64,000 bases of DNA from an uncultured Eubacteriales bacterium (lineage in GTDB: Bacteria > Bacillota > Clostridia > Christensenellales > Aristaeellaceae): contig CACXBB010000010.1 in assembly GCA_902765735.1 (NCBI GenBank), forward strand, positions 90,429-154,428, in the 5' to 3' direction. The first letter of the stretch is position 1. Each line of letters begins with the position of its first letter. This document shows positions 51,634-61,465 of this stretch, piece after piece. The translations under genes and the position numbers were made by a program. The notes below the pieces were generated by a model. It did no database searches and was not told the origin of the DNA. It saw nothing but the letters and a program-made list of their open reading frames with translations.

Positions 51634-53229
51634 ATGAATACAGGGAAGATCCCTCTGATCGTCGGCGTGACGGGGCACATCGCGCTCAGGGAGGCGGATC
51701 TGCCCGCCATACGCGCGGCGGTGACAGCGCAGCTCAAGTGCCTGACGGCGCGGTATCCGAACACCGAACCCGCCATGCTGACGAGCCTCGCGGCGGGCGG
51801 CGACATGCTGTGCGCCGATGTGGCGCGGGCGCTGGACATTCCGCTGTTGGTCGCGCTTCCCATGCAGCCCGAGGCGTATAAGGCGGACTTTACGCCGGCG
51901 GACGCCGCGCGGTTTGACGCGCACTGCGCGCGGGCGGAATGGGTGGACGTCGTGCCGAGCACGGAGCGCATGCCCGAGTGCCCGCAGCGCGCCGATCATT
52001 TCCGGCAGGCCGGCATCTATGTGGCGACGCACTGCCATGTGCTGATGGCGCTCTGGGACGGAAGCGCCCCGGACGCGAAGCGATGCGGGACGGGCGCGGC
52101 GGTCGATATCGCCGTCAACGGCGCCTACACCCCCGAAACCGGCGACCCCGCCCTTCTCGGAAGCTGCCCGGTCATCCACATCCTCGCGCCGCGCGACGCG
52201 GCGGATGCGCGCCGGGCGGGCGAGGTCCGCTATATTGGCGACGATAAAGCGCTTGACGCGATACTTGCGCGCACCGAGGCGTTCAACCGCCTCGCGCCCG
52301 ACAGCGCCGGCGGCGGCACGCTGCTGCCCGACGAGGCCTGCGCGGACGATCCCATACTCGGGCGCATGAACGCGCTGTACCACGCGGCCAGCGGGCTGAG
52401 CCGCCGCTTCGCCGGGACCTACCGGCGCATTCTCATGCTGCTGGCCGTGGCCAGCACGCTTCTGACGTTCGCGTTTTTGATGTACGACGAGGCCGAGGCG
52501 ATCTGGATGATACTGCTGTGCGGGGCCATGCTGGGCCTAGCGCTGTGCTGCCGCCGGTATGCCGTCCGCTCGGACTGCCACTGCCGCTACATCGAATACC
52601 GGGCGCTGGCGGAATGGCTGCGCGTGCAGGCCTATCTGCGCTACGCGGGCAGCGGGCTGCGGGTGACGTCGCTCATGACGTGGACCCAGTCGCAGGAGAC
52701 GGCATGGATCGCCGCCGCGCTGCGCGCGGTGTCGATCGGCTCCGCGCCGCGCTCGGCGCACGACATCCGGGATTGCTGGGTGAACGCCCAGAGGGACTAT
52801 CACGGCGGCGCGGTCGGGCGGACGGCGTCGAGCCTCCGGCGCAGCGAGGGCGTCGTCCGGGTCGCGCTCATGATCAGCGCGTCGCTCTACATCGCGGCGG
52901 TGGCGTTCGAGCTTTGCTCCGGCGGGCTGGGCCTGCCTCCCCTGCTGGCGTTCGGGGATGTCGACCGGTATCGCACGGTGCTGAAGGTGATCCTGGGGAC
53001 CCTCTCGGCGGCGACCCTCTTCATTGCCAACTACTACGGAAAACAATCCCTGTCCCGTAAGCGGTCGGACCACGAGAAGCTGGCGAAGTTCTACGCCGCG
53101 ATGTCGAACGCGCTGGCATCGCGCGGCCAGAGCGAGGCGCTGCTGGAGCGCCTGGCGCGGGAGGAACTGATCGAAAACGGCAACTGGCTGTCCTATCAGC
53201 GGGACAACGCGCCCGACATCAGCCTGTGA
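51634..53229 (+). CDS. SLOG-like nucleotide-binding domain fused to a membrane (SLATT-like) region
   Basis: A 531-residue protein. The N-terminal 190 residues form a Rossmann-like domain whose pattern (LIVGVTGHIALR, SLAAGGDMLCADVA, LLVALPMQPEAYKADF, HVLMALWDG) is that of the SLOG/LOG superfamily, implicated in sensing or cutting nucleotide ligands. After a linker two pairs of membrane helices follow (about 268-305 and 407-475), with a cytoplasmic-type loop rich in Arg/Glu between them, resembling SLATT effector regions. The family calls are from pattern recognition only. It lies between two kinase genes in the operon. It starts about ten bases after a GGGGGGAGGCGGG site. Confidence 0.72.
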   Translation: MNTGKIPLIVGVTGHIALREADLPAIRAAVTAQLKCLTARYPNTEPAMLTSLAAGGDMLCADVARALDIPLLVALPMQPEAYKADFTPADAARFDAHCARAEWVDVVPSTERMPECPQRADHFRQAGIYVATHCHVLMALWDGSAPDAKRCGTGAAVDIAVNGAYTPETGDPALLGSCPVIHILAPRDAADARRAGEVRYIGDDKALDAILARTEAFNRLAPDSAGGGTLLPDEACADDPILGRMNALYHAASGLSRRFAGTYRRILMLLAVASTLLTFAFLMYDEAEAIWMILLCGAMLGLALCCRRYAVRSDCHCRYIEYRALAEWLRVQAYLRYAGSGLRVTSLMTWTQSQETAWIAAALRAVSIGSAPRSAHDIRDCWVNAQRDYHGGAVGRTASSLRRSEGVVRVALMISASLYIAAVAFELCSGGLGLPPLLAFGDVDRYRTVLKVILGTLSAATLFIANYYGKQSLSRKRSDHEKLAKFYAAMSNALASRGQSEALLERLAREELIENGNWLSYQRDNAPDISL

Positions 53230-53253
53230 CCCGCACGACGAGAGGAGTAATCC

Positions 53254-56200
53254 ATGGACAGCATCAGCCTGAGCAACAGCCTGTCGAAGGGCAGCGTGTA
53301 CGAGAGCGATTCCATCTGCAATGCCTATCGGGAGGACGCTTTGAGCCGCCTTGAGGACGGCGCGCGGCCCGAGGCCATCTCCAACGAGGAGATACGCGGG
53401 GGCGACGTCATCCTCGAAACCTACACCGTCGAGGACGATGCCGTCCACGGCGGCATGGGCAGCGTGTGGCGCGTGCACCACAGCGGCTGGAACACCGACC
53501 TGGCCATGAAGCGCCCCCAGCCCCGCTTCTTTTCCGAGGGCAGCGAGGCGCGCAAGGCCGGTTTTATCGCCGAATGTGAAAACTGGATCAACCTGGGGCT
53601 TCACCCGAACATCGTGTCGTGCTACTACGTGCGCGAGATCGGCGGGGTGCCGACCGTGTTCTCCGAATGGATGGACGGCGGCAGCCTGAAGGACGCCATA
53701 CAGTCCGGCAGGCTGTACAGAGGGACGGGCCTTCGCAAGCGCCTGATCGACATCGCCATACAGTCCGCGAGGGGGCTTCGGTATTCCCACGAGAACGGTT
53801 TGCTGCATCAGGACATCAAGCCCGGCAACCTGCTGCTGACGCGCGGCTGGGACGTCAAGGTCGCCGATTTCGGGCTTGCGAAGGGCAAACTCCAGCTTGC
53901 GGAAGGCGCGGGGACTGCCCTGACGACCGGCTATACGCTCGCCTACTGCCCGAGTCAGCAGGCCGGGGGCGCGGCGGCGGAAAAGTGGATGGATGTGTAC
54001 GCCTGGGCGCTGACGATGCTCGAAATGTTCCTGCGCAGGCGGCCGTGGGACAGGGGCGCCGACGTGCCGGAGGCGTTCGACGGGATGTGCAAGGGCTGCC
54101 GGAACTTCCCCGGGGGGATGCGGGCGCTGTTGAAGTCGTGCCTGAGCGGTAAGCTGAAGGACTTCGCGGAGATCGAGGCGAAGCTGACAGACATCTACGT
54201 CGCGGCGACCGGCGAGGACTACCCCCGGCCCGCGTCCGACGCCGCGAGGGACAATGCGGTGTCGCTGAACAACCGGGCGCTGAGCTTTCTGGACCTCGGC
54301 AGGCCCGGGGAGGCGGAGCGGCTGTGGGAGGTCGCGCTGGAGAAGAACGTCTCGGACTTTTTCTGCCGCTACAACTACGCGGTGTACCTGTGGAAGCAGC
54401 GCCGCATCGAATACGAGGAGCTCCGCGAGCGCGTGACGCAGTATGGCGCGCCGGACGGGGAAGCGGCGCGGCTGACGGACGCGGTCATCGAAATCGCCGG
54501 AGATCCCGCCGAGGACAAGGGCTTTCGGCACTACAGGGATCAGGCGGTCTGGTACACGCAGATCAGGCCCGAGGAGGAGCCGTTCTCAAGGCTCGACGGG
54601 TATCGGCACCCACGGCCGGATGTGTCCGCCGAGGGCGGCGCGGGCATTGTGATGTGGGCGCCCTCGCGACCCCACGGCAGGCGCCCGGCGTGGACGGCCC
54701 GCCGCGGCGACGGCGGCATCGTGCTGAAGAACGAGCGCGAGGAGATCGTGCTGCCCGGGGAGGCGCTGCTCGACGTCAGCGCCGACGGCGGGATGGCGCT
54801 GTACACGGACGCGGAAGAGCGCGTCCATGTGATGAACCTGCGCACCCGTGAGACGACGGGGGTGACGTTTCAGGGCGAGAAACGGTTCGCCAGCCTGCAC
54901 GGCGGCATACTCGCGGACACCGTCGGAGCGCTCGATCTGTACGACGCCGCCACCGGCTGCAAGCTGGGCCACCGGCTCTATCCGAATGAACCCGGCTGGT
55001 CCGATCAGGGCGGGGATTTCATCGGCTTTGTGCTGCCAAACGGCCCGATACTGTATGCGCCCGTCCATGCCGAAGCGTGGGAGACCATACCCACGCCCAG
55101 GGCGGGCGTAAGACTGCCCTTTGTACCCTCGCGCGTACAGAGCTTTGACGCCGTCCGCGAGGCCGAGGAAAGGCTGAAAAACAGCGTGCCGGCCGCTGCC
55201 GCGGCGCTTAAGGCCGGGGATCACGCGGGCGCGAGGGTGCGGCTGGAGCCCTTCTGCCAGTCCGGGATCATCGTTCACAGCGAGGAGGCGCTCAGGCTGT
55301 GGACGGCGCTGGGCAGGCATTACGAGCCCGCCGAACTGCTGGCGGTCGTGCCGACGGACGACGCGCCGTCGCCGGAACCCGCGCGCCGGGGTCCGGGCGG
55401 CATCGACGCGAAGTCCCGCGGGAAGAACCGGGCCGGCAACGGCACGGTGCTCGTCCACACGGAGGTCAGCCGCCTGCAGGAGCATGAGGGCTATACCGGC
55501 GACGTCTACGCGGATATCGAGTGGTCGCTGACCGGATACGACGCGCTCTCGCCGGATCGGAAGGTGTTCTTCATCCCCCTGCTGGACAGCGAGACGCAGC
55601 GGGACGAGGAAAAATGGTTCACGGAGCTGACGCCAAGCTTTTCGGAGGACGGCAGGCTGCGCTGGCCCGTCAGCCAGCTAAACCGCGACAGTCGGGGGCG
55701 CGAGGGCATCGACCTTGCGGACCCGGAGACCCAGCGGCAGCTTCGGATGGAGTTCTTCCTGCCCGCGGGTGAAGCCCTTCGGAACACGGACGACGGACTG
55801 CTGATCGGCGGCACGCTGTTTGACGATGCCTTCGAGGGCTGCTATCCGCTCTGGGATGCGCGGATCATTCGCGGCAGGCGGCGCAACTATCGCCTCGTAT
55901 ACCGCTACGGAGAAGCCCGCGAGGCGACGCCGCCTCCGCTGCCGGGCGAACCGACCACCATAAGCCTCAGCAACACCCTGTCGAAGGGCAGCGTGGTCGA
56001 GAGCGATTCCGTCTGCGTTGGAGCGGTGGACGACATGCCCGATTCCCTCTCCAACGAGCAGATCCAGAAGGGCGACGTCATCACCCGGACCTATACCGTC
56101 GCGGACGACGCCATCCGCGGCGGCATGGGCAGCGTGTGGCGCGTACATCATGCGCACTGGAACACCGATCTGGCCATGAAGCGCCCGCAGCCGCGGTTTT

Positions 56201-59200
56201 TCGCCGAGGCCGGCGAGCAGCGCAAGGCGGAGTTCATCTCCGAGTGCGAACACTGGATCGATCTGGGACTGCACCCCAACATCGTGTCCTGTTACTACGT
56301 GCGCGAGATCGGCGGGGTGCCGACCATCTTCTCCGAATGGATGGACGGCGGCAGCCTGAAGGACGCCATCACCTCGGGCCGGCTGTACGGGGGCACGGAT
56401 GATGAGGTGCAGGCCCGCATACTGGATATCGCCATACAGGCCGCGCGGGGGCTTCAGTATTCCCACGAAAAGGGGCTCATCCACCAGGACGTGAAGCCGG
56501 CGAACATACTGCTGTCGAAGGACTTTGACGCGAAGGTGGCGGACTTCGGGCTGGCGAAGGCGCGCAGCCAGCTGACCGGCGGCAGGCAGGCCGTGTCCAG
56601 CGGCTATACGCTGCAATACTGCCCGAAGCAGCAGGCCGAAGGCGCGCGGGCGGAGGCGTGGATGGACGTGTACGCCTGGGCGCTGACGGTCATCGAGATG
56701 TACGCGGGCGAGCGTCTGTGGCAGACCGGCGCGGAGGCCGGGCAAAGCGTCGATGCGCTGATGAAGACCTGCCGCGTGCCGATCCCCGGGGAGCTCAGGA
56801 TCGTGCTCGGCGGCGCGGTCAACCGGGCGTATTCCGCCTTCCCGCGGATCGCGCAGCGGCTGGAGCAGATCTACGCCCGGGTGTGCGGGCGGGATTACCA
56901 ACGGCCCGACCCGGAGGCCGCGCGGGACATCGCGGACTCGATGAACAACCGGGCGCTGTCGTTTATCGAGCTGGGACAGCCGGAGCGGGCGCTGGAGGCG
57001 CTGGAGGCCGCCGTGTTGCAGGACGGGACGAACGCCCGGTGCCAGTACAACCGGGCGCTGCTCAGGTGGAACATGAACCTGGCCGCCTATGGGGACCTGC
57101 GCCGCATCGTCAGGCTCTATGACGACGGCTCGCCGGAGTTCGCGGCGGTGCGCGAACAGGTGGAGAAGATCGCTGACCCGGATTCCCGAAAGGTGCCGGT
57201 CCAGGGGGAACGGACCCGCACTGACGTGAGCGACACCAAACACGACATCCTTGAAAAGACGGAGGACGGCGTGATCTTTGAGGTCAACGGCGTGCGCCAT
57301 GTCGCGCCCGGGGACGCGCTGCTGGGCGTCTCCCCCGACGGGAAGCGCGCGCTGAGCTGCCAGGGAGACTGGAACCATACGGGCTATTACCTGACCGACC
57401 TTCAAAGCGGCGATTCCGTCCACGTCGCGCGGACCTGGTGCTCCGACAAGGTGTGGCTGAACCCGCCCCGGTTCTGCGACGCGGAGGGCACGGTCATCAC
57501 CACGCAGAAGCGATTCGAGGGCGTGTATGTGTTCGACGCGGCGAGCGGGCGAGGACTCATGTACGTCGAGGCCTCTCAGGGCGAGGACTCCTATACGGAT
57601 GGGGAGGAGGCGCTGGAAACCTTCTACTCGGACGGAACGATCAGCATCTCCAGCAACGCGAAGCGGGAGCTGCCCGATCGCAACCCCCGTATCGACGTCG
57701 AACCGGACTACCTGCTCTCAAAGATCAAGAGCTACGGCGAACAGACCGAGAAGAGCGGCGCGCTGGCCAGGACCCACGCCGAGGCGAAGCGCGCCCTTGA
57801 GCACGGTCATTGCGATCGGACCCGGGCGCTGCTGGAGCCGTTCGTTCAGTCGAAGGACATCTTCCTGATGCCCGAGAGCCTCGATCTGTGGGGCGACCTG
57901 AGCCGCTTCTACGAAAAGGAAAGGCTGCTGACGGTGCTGCCGCAGGCGCGCGAGGGCGGCGGGGAATACGTGCCGGACCTGGCGTTCCGCCACCCGGAGA
58001 CGCTTTTGCCGCCGGGGACGAAGAACGATGAGAACTGCAACCACGGAAAAAACGAATGCTACGGGGTGACCATCCACTACGACTACCGCTGCTATGAAAA
58101 CTACAACAACAGCTTCGACATCGACAGCGACTGGGATCTGACGGCCTACGAGCGCGACACGAACCGGGTGATCTTCTCGGCCTATCTGATGGGCGAATCC
58201 CAGACGGACGAGACGGATTGGGACCAGGAGCTCTATGTGGGCTTCTTCGACAAGGCGCACATGTGGTATACGAAGCGGCACATGCGGGACTACGCCACCA
58301 TCGATCTGAGGGAGAAGAAGCCGGGCTTCCGCCTCGCGGACGGCAGCATCGTGCAAAACCGCGATGACGGGCTGCACATCGGGGAATTGGTGTTCGACGA
58401 CGTCTACGAGGGCTGCGAATCGCTGCTGGACGCGGACGTGATCCGCGGGCGAAAGCAGGATTACCGGCTGATCTACACCTACGGCGAACCAAGGCCGGAG
58501 GTCAAAGCGCCCGAATCGGCAGAGGACGGCGACGCCTCGCGCGAGGCGCCCGCGGAGGCGGCCCCGGCCGACGAAAAGGTCGCGGAGGCTTATCGCAACG
58601 CGGATTTCGAAACCGGCAAGGTGATCGTCTGGGATTATGAGATACAGGGCAAGCCGATCCACACCGTCGCGGGCTGCGTGTTCCGCGTCCACAAGGCGGC
58701 CGAGGACATCGATATGGCCATGGTGCGCCCCGAGCCGGGACAGGGCAAGGGCGAGGCGGCGCGGCGGACGCGCCTGCGCGCGGCCTTCGACGGCTGGCAG
58801 GCATTGGGCGTTCATGAGAATATCGTCACCTGCTTTGAATCGGTGGACGTCGGCGGCATGCCGACGGCCTTCTGCGAGTGGATCGACGGCGGCAGCCTGG
58901 CCGACGCTATCCAAAACGAGTCCCTGTACGCCGGTTCCGCCGAGGAAGTACAGGCGCGCGTGTTCGGCATCGCCATGCAGGCGGCGCGGGCGCTGAAGCA
59001 CATCCATTCAAGCGGCATCGTGCACTGCGACGTGAAGCCGGCCAAACTGCTCATCGACGGGAACAGCACGGCGAAGTTCAACGACTTCGGGCTTTCGGCC
59101 CGCATCGACGCCGACGCGCCCAGCCCCGGGTTCACCCTCGCGTACTGCCCGAAGGAGCAGATCGAGGGCAGGTCCGCGAAGCCGTGGATGGACGTCTACG

Positions 59201-59589
59201 CCTGGTCGCTGACGGTGCTGGAGATGTACGCGGGACGCATGCTCTGGAAGTCAGGCACGGAGGTCGCGGAGCACTTCGATGAATACCTCGCCCTGTGCCG
59301 CGTCGCGCCGCCCGGGAACCTGCCGACGCTTCTGAGGCTGTGCCTCAGGTGGAAGGTCAGCGACGGCGCGGTGATCGTGAAGGAGCTCGAGGCCATCGCG
59401 CGCGGCCTCCGTGCCGCGGAGACCCCGTCACCCGGGAGCATATCTCAGCGTGACGAACCGCCCGCCCGGGAGAACGCCTCCGCACAGAGCGATAAGGCCG
59501 GGAGCGGTCCTTCAAAGCCCGAGGACCGGCCGGAGCAGGCGAAGCCCGGATTGTTCGGCCGGATCAGGCGGGCCCTTTTCGGCAAGTGA
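53254..59589 (+). CDS. Giant triple-kinase protein with internal duplication
   Basis: A 2111-residue soluble protein. Module 1 (residues 1 to about 895): motif SLSNSLSKGSVYESDS, kinase 1 (about 45-320; GGMGSVWRV, AMKRPQP, HQDIKPGNLL, DFGLAKG), TPR-like segment, beta-rich propeller-like part (LLDVSADGGMALYTD), and a C-terminal beta module ending NYRLVYRYGE. Module 2 (about 900-1755) repeats the same order, with the motif at 904-919, kinase 2 (HQDVKPANILL) and the end DYRLIYTYGE. Kinase 3 (about 1790-2050) lacks the ATP Lys (AMVRPEP) and the catalytic-loop Asn (CDVKPAKLL) but keeps DFG, so it is probably a pseudokinase. The C-terminal tail ends in basic FGRIRRALFGK. GAGAGGAG precedes the start. 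Neighbouring phosphatase and TIR genes suggest a signalling hub. Confidence 0.85.
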   Translation: MDSISLSNSLSKGSVYESDSICNAYREDALSRLEDGARPEAISNEEIRGGDVILETYTVEDDAVHGGMGSVWRVHHSGWNTDLAMKRPQPRFFSEGSEARKAGFIAECENWINLGLHPNIVSCYYVREIGGVPTVFSEWMDGGSLKDAIQSGRLYRGTGLRKRLIDIAIQSARGLRYSHENGLLHQDIKPGNLLLTRGWDVKVADFGLAKGKLQLAEGAGTALTTGYTLAYCPSQQAGGAAAEKWMDVYAWALTMLEMFLRRRPWDRGADVPEAFDGMCKGCRNFPGGMRALLKSCLSGKLKDFAEIEAKLTDIYVAATGEDYPRPASDAARDNAVSLNNRALSFLDLGRPGEAERLWEVALEKNVSDFFCRYNYAVYLWKQRRIEYEELRERVTQYGAPDGEAARLTDAVIEIAGDPAEDKGFRHYRDQAVWYTQIRPEEEPFSRLDGYRHPRPDVSAEGGAGIVMWAPSRPHGRRPAWTARRGDGGIVLKNEREEIVLPGEALLDVSADGGMALYTDAEERVHVMNLRTRETTGVTFQGEKRFASLHGGILADTVGALDLYDAATGCKLGHRLYPNEPGWSDQGGDFIGFVLPNGPILYAPVHAEAWETIPTPRAGVRLPFVPSRVQSFDAVREAEERLKNSVPAAAAALKAGDHAGARVRLEPFCQSGIIVHSEEALRLWTALGRHYEPAELLAVVPTDDAPSPEPARRGPGGIDAKSRGKNRAGNGTVLVHTEVSRLQEHEGYTGDVYADIEWSLTGYDALSPDRKVFFIPLLDSETQRDEEKWFTELTPSFSEDGRLRWPVSQLNRDSRGREGIDLADPETQRQLRMEFFLPAGEALRNTDDGLLIGGTLFDDAFEGCYPLWDARIIRGRRRNYRLVYRYGEAREATPPPLPGEPTTISLSNTLSKGSVVESDSVCVGAVDDMPDSLSNEQIQKGDVITRTYTVADDAIRGGMGSVWRVHHAHWNTDLAMKRPQPRFFAEAGEQRKAEFISECEHWIDLGLHPNIVSCYYVREIGGVPTIFSEWMDGGSLKDAITSGRLYGGTDDEVQARILDIAIQAARGLQYSHEKGLIHQDVKPANILLSKDFDAKVADFGLAKARSQLTGGRQAVSSGYTLQYCPKQQAEGARAEAWMDVYAWALTVIEMYAGERLWQTGAEAGQSVDALMKTCRVPIPGELRIVLGGAVNRAYSAFPRIAQRLEQIYARVCGRDYQRPDPEAARDIADSMNNRALSFIELGQPERALEALEAAVLQDGTNARCQYNRALLRWNMNLAAYGDLRRIVRLYDDGSPEFAAVREQVEKIADPDSRKVPVQGERTRTDVSDTKHDILEKTEDGVIFEVNGVRHVAPGDALLGVSPDGKRALSCQGDWNHTGYYLTDLQSGDSVHVARTWCSDKVWLNPPRFCDAEGTVITTQKRFEGVYVFDAASGRGLMYVEASQGEDSYTDGEEALETFYSDGTISISSNAKRELPDRNPRIDVEPDYLLSKIKSYGEQTEKSGALARTHAEAKRALEHGHCDRTRALLEPFVQSKDIFLMPESLDLWGDLSRFYEKERLLTVLPQAREGGGEYVPDLAFRHPETLLPPGTKNDENCNHGKNECYGVTIHYDYRCYENYNNSFDIDSDWDLTAYERDTNRVIFSAYLMGESQTDETDWDQELYVGFFDKAHMWYTKRHMRDYATIDLREKKPGFRLADGSIVQNRDDGLHIGELVFDDVYEGCESLLDADVIRGRKQDYRLIYTYGEPRPEVKAPESAEDGDASREAPAEAAPADEKVAEAYRNADFETGKVIVWDYEIQGKPIHTVAGCVFRVHKAAEDIDMAMVRPEPGQGKGEAARRTRLRAAFDGWQALGVHENIVTCFESVDVGGMPTAFCEWIDGGSLADAIQNESLYAGSAEEVQARVFGIAMQAARALKHIHSSGIVHCDVKPAKLLIDGNSTAKFNDFGLSARIDADAPSPGFTLAYCPKEQIEGRSAKPWMDVYAWSLTVLEMYAGRMLWKSGTEVAEHFDEYLALCRVAPPGNLPTLLRLCLRWKVSDGAVIVKELEAIARGLRAAETPSPGSISQRDEPPARENASAQSDKAGSGPSKPEDRPEQAKPGLFGRIRRALFGK

Positions 59590-59618
59590 CGGGACGACCC
59601 CGAGAGGAGTGTGTGCGG

Positions 59619-61439
59619 ATGAAAAAGATGATGGCGCTGGCACTGGCCCTGATCCTGCTGCTGCCGGCGGCCCTGGCCCAGAGCTACGAGGACTTTCGAC
59701 CCGCCTCGGACGCAGCGCTGGGGGCACTCTCCGGCGCGCTGGAGGCGATGGGGCGGAATGTGTACGTCTACCGGGACTTCGGCGACACCGAAAACCACTT
59801 CACCCAGAAGGCGAAGATGGTCGGCGTCGACGACCGCCTGGTGCTGGATATGAACGAAAACTGGCGGGAGAACCCCCACGGCGGCGAGAGCTGCATCCGC
59901 TGCGAGCAAGTGGTCAGCGCCGCGGACTGGGGCGGCTGGCTGTTTTTGAACGGCTGGCTGGCCGAGGGGGAGACCGTACCGCGCCTCAACGACGGCAAGA
60001 CGGACGGCCAGGGGCTCGACCTGGCCGGCGCGCAGGCGCTGTCCTTCTGGGCGCGGGGCGAGCGCGGCGGCGAGCGGGTGGAGTTCTTCACCTGCGGCTT
60101 CGGGTATGACGGGGAATGGGGCGGGAAGCTCGTCCCCTACCCGGACAGCACCGGCAAGCGCAGCCGGGGCGTCGTCAAACTGGAGAAGGATTGGCGCGAG
60201 TACACCATCGACCTGTCAGGGGCGGACACGCGCTACGTCGTCTGCGGCTTCGGCTACGTGCTCTCGGGGGCGCAGTCCAACCCGGGGGACAACGTGTTCT
60301 ACCTGGACGACATCCGCTTCACCGGCGATTTCTCCGACCGGGATGCCCACTGCATGCTGCGCTCCTACGACACCGACAACCTCTACATCAGGAACGCCGC
60401 CTTCTCCTACGACAACGCGCTCGCGGCGATGGCGTACCTCTCGGCGGAGCGCAAGGACGAGGCCGCCCGGCTGCTGGACGCCTTCGTCTACGCCGTGGAA
60501 CACGACCGCTACCGGCCCGGGCGCGTGCGCAACGCCTACGCCGCGGGGGACATCACCGCCTTCCCCGGCTGGAACGACGCGGCCCGGCTGCCGGGCTGGT
60601 ACGATGCCGAGAGCGGCAGCTGGTACGAGGACCGCTATCAGACCGGCAGCAACGTGGGCAACACGTCCTATGTCGCGCTGGCGCTGTTGCAGTACGACGC
60701 GCTGTACGGCAGCGAGAGGTACCTGAACACCGCCGCGGCGCTGATGGACTGGGTGATCGACAACTGCGCCGACGGCAATCCGGGCTTCACCGGCGGCTGC
60801 GACGGCTGGCCCGAGGGCGGCGCGGACACCACCTACATGTTCACCTACAAGTCCATCGAGCACAACATCGATGCCTATGCCGCGTTCCGGCAGCTCTATG
60901 CGCGCACAGGCGAACGGCGCTTCGCGGACGCCGCCGACAGCGCGCTAACGTTCATCAAGGCCATGTACGACGCGGAAAGCCAGGTGTTCTACACCGGCAC
61001 GCTGGACGACGGCGTGACGCCCAGCGCGGACAACCTGGTGCTGGACGCCCAGGTGTGGGCCTGCATGGCGCTGGGGGAGGATTTCGAGCCCTACGAGGCT
61101 TCGCTGGAAGCCGTCGCGGCCATGCGCGTCGCGGAGGGCGGCTATCCCTTCTGCGCGTCGAACGTCAACGGCGGCTGGTGGGCTGAGGGCACGGCCTACA
61201 CCGCGCTGATGTACCGGCTGCGCGGCGAGGACGAGAGGGCCGCGGCGGCGCTGGACGCGCTTCAATCCATACAGTTGGAGAGCGGCCTGTTCCCGGCGGC
61301 GACGGTGGACAACCTCTCCACCGGCTTCGGGCTGTTCGACGGCTCGCCTTGGGAGTACGGCACCGCGCCGCACATCGCGCCGACGGCATGGTTCGTGATG
61401 GCGGTGAACGGCTTCAATCCCTATGCCTTCGACCGATGA
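59619..61439 (+). CDS. Secreted protein, jelly-roll domain plus alpha/alpha-toroid (glycosidase-like)
   Basis: A 606-residue exported protein. The signal peptide is clear (MKKMMALALALILLLPAALA, cleavage before Q). Residues about 30-240 are beta-rich with sequence like a galactose-binding/carbohydrate-binding jelly roll (ALSFWARGERGGERVEFF, YTIDLSGAD, FYLDDIRF). The rest is a helical (alpha/alpha) barrel-like fold with repeated hairpins and conserved Trp/Gly/Asp patches (NVGNTSYVALALLQYD, GGCDGWPEGGADTTYMFTYKS, WWAEGTAYTALMY). It may act on an external or cell-wall glycan; the family was not identified. It has GAGAGGAG in front and sits inside the kinase operon, an odd place for a secreted enzyme. 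Confidence 0.7.
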   Translation: MKKMMALALALILLLPAALAQSYEDFRPASDAALGALSGALEAMGRNVYVYRDFGDTENHFTQKAKMVGVDDRLVLDMNENWRENPHGGESCIRCEQVVSAADWGGWLFLNGWLAEGETVPRLNDGKTDGQGLDLAGAQALSFWARGERGGERVEFFTCGFGYDGEWGGKLVPYPDSTGKRSRGVVKLEKDWREYTIDLSGADTRYVVCGFGYVLSGAQSNPGDNVFYLDDIRFTGDFSDRDAHCMLRSYDTDNLYIRNAAFSYDNALAAMAYLSAERKDEAARLLDAFVYAVEHDRYRPGRVRNAYAAGDITAFPGWNDAARLPGWYDAESGSWYEDRYQTGSNVGNTSYVALALLQYDALYGSERYLNTAAALMDWVIDNCADGNPGFTGGCDGWPEGGADTTYMFTYKSIEHNIDAYAAFRQLYARTGERRFADAADSALTFIKAMYDAESQVFYTGTLDDGVTPSADNLVLDAQVWACMALGEDFEPYEASLEAVAAMRVAEGGYPFCASNVNGGWWAEGTAYTALMYRLRGEDERAAAALDALQSIQLESGLFPAATVDNLSTGFGLFDGSPWEYGTAPHIAPTAWFVMAVNGFNPYAFDR

Positions 61440-61465
61440 CTGTCATGCCCCGTGGAGGTGATACC

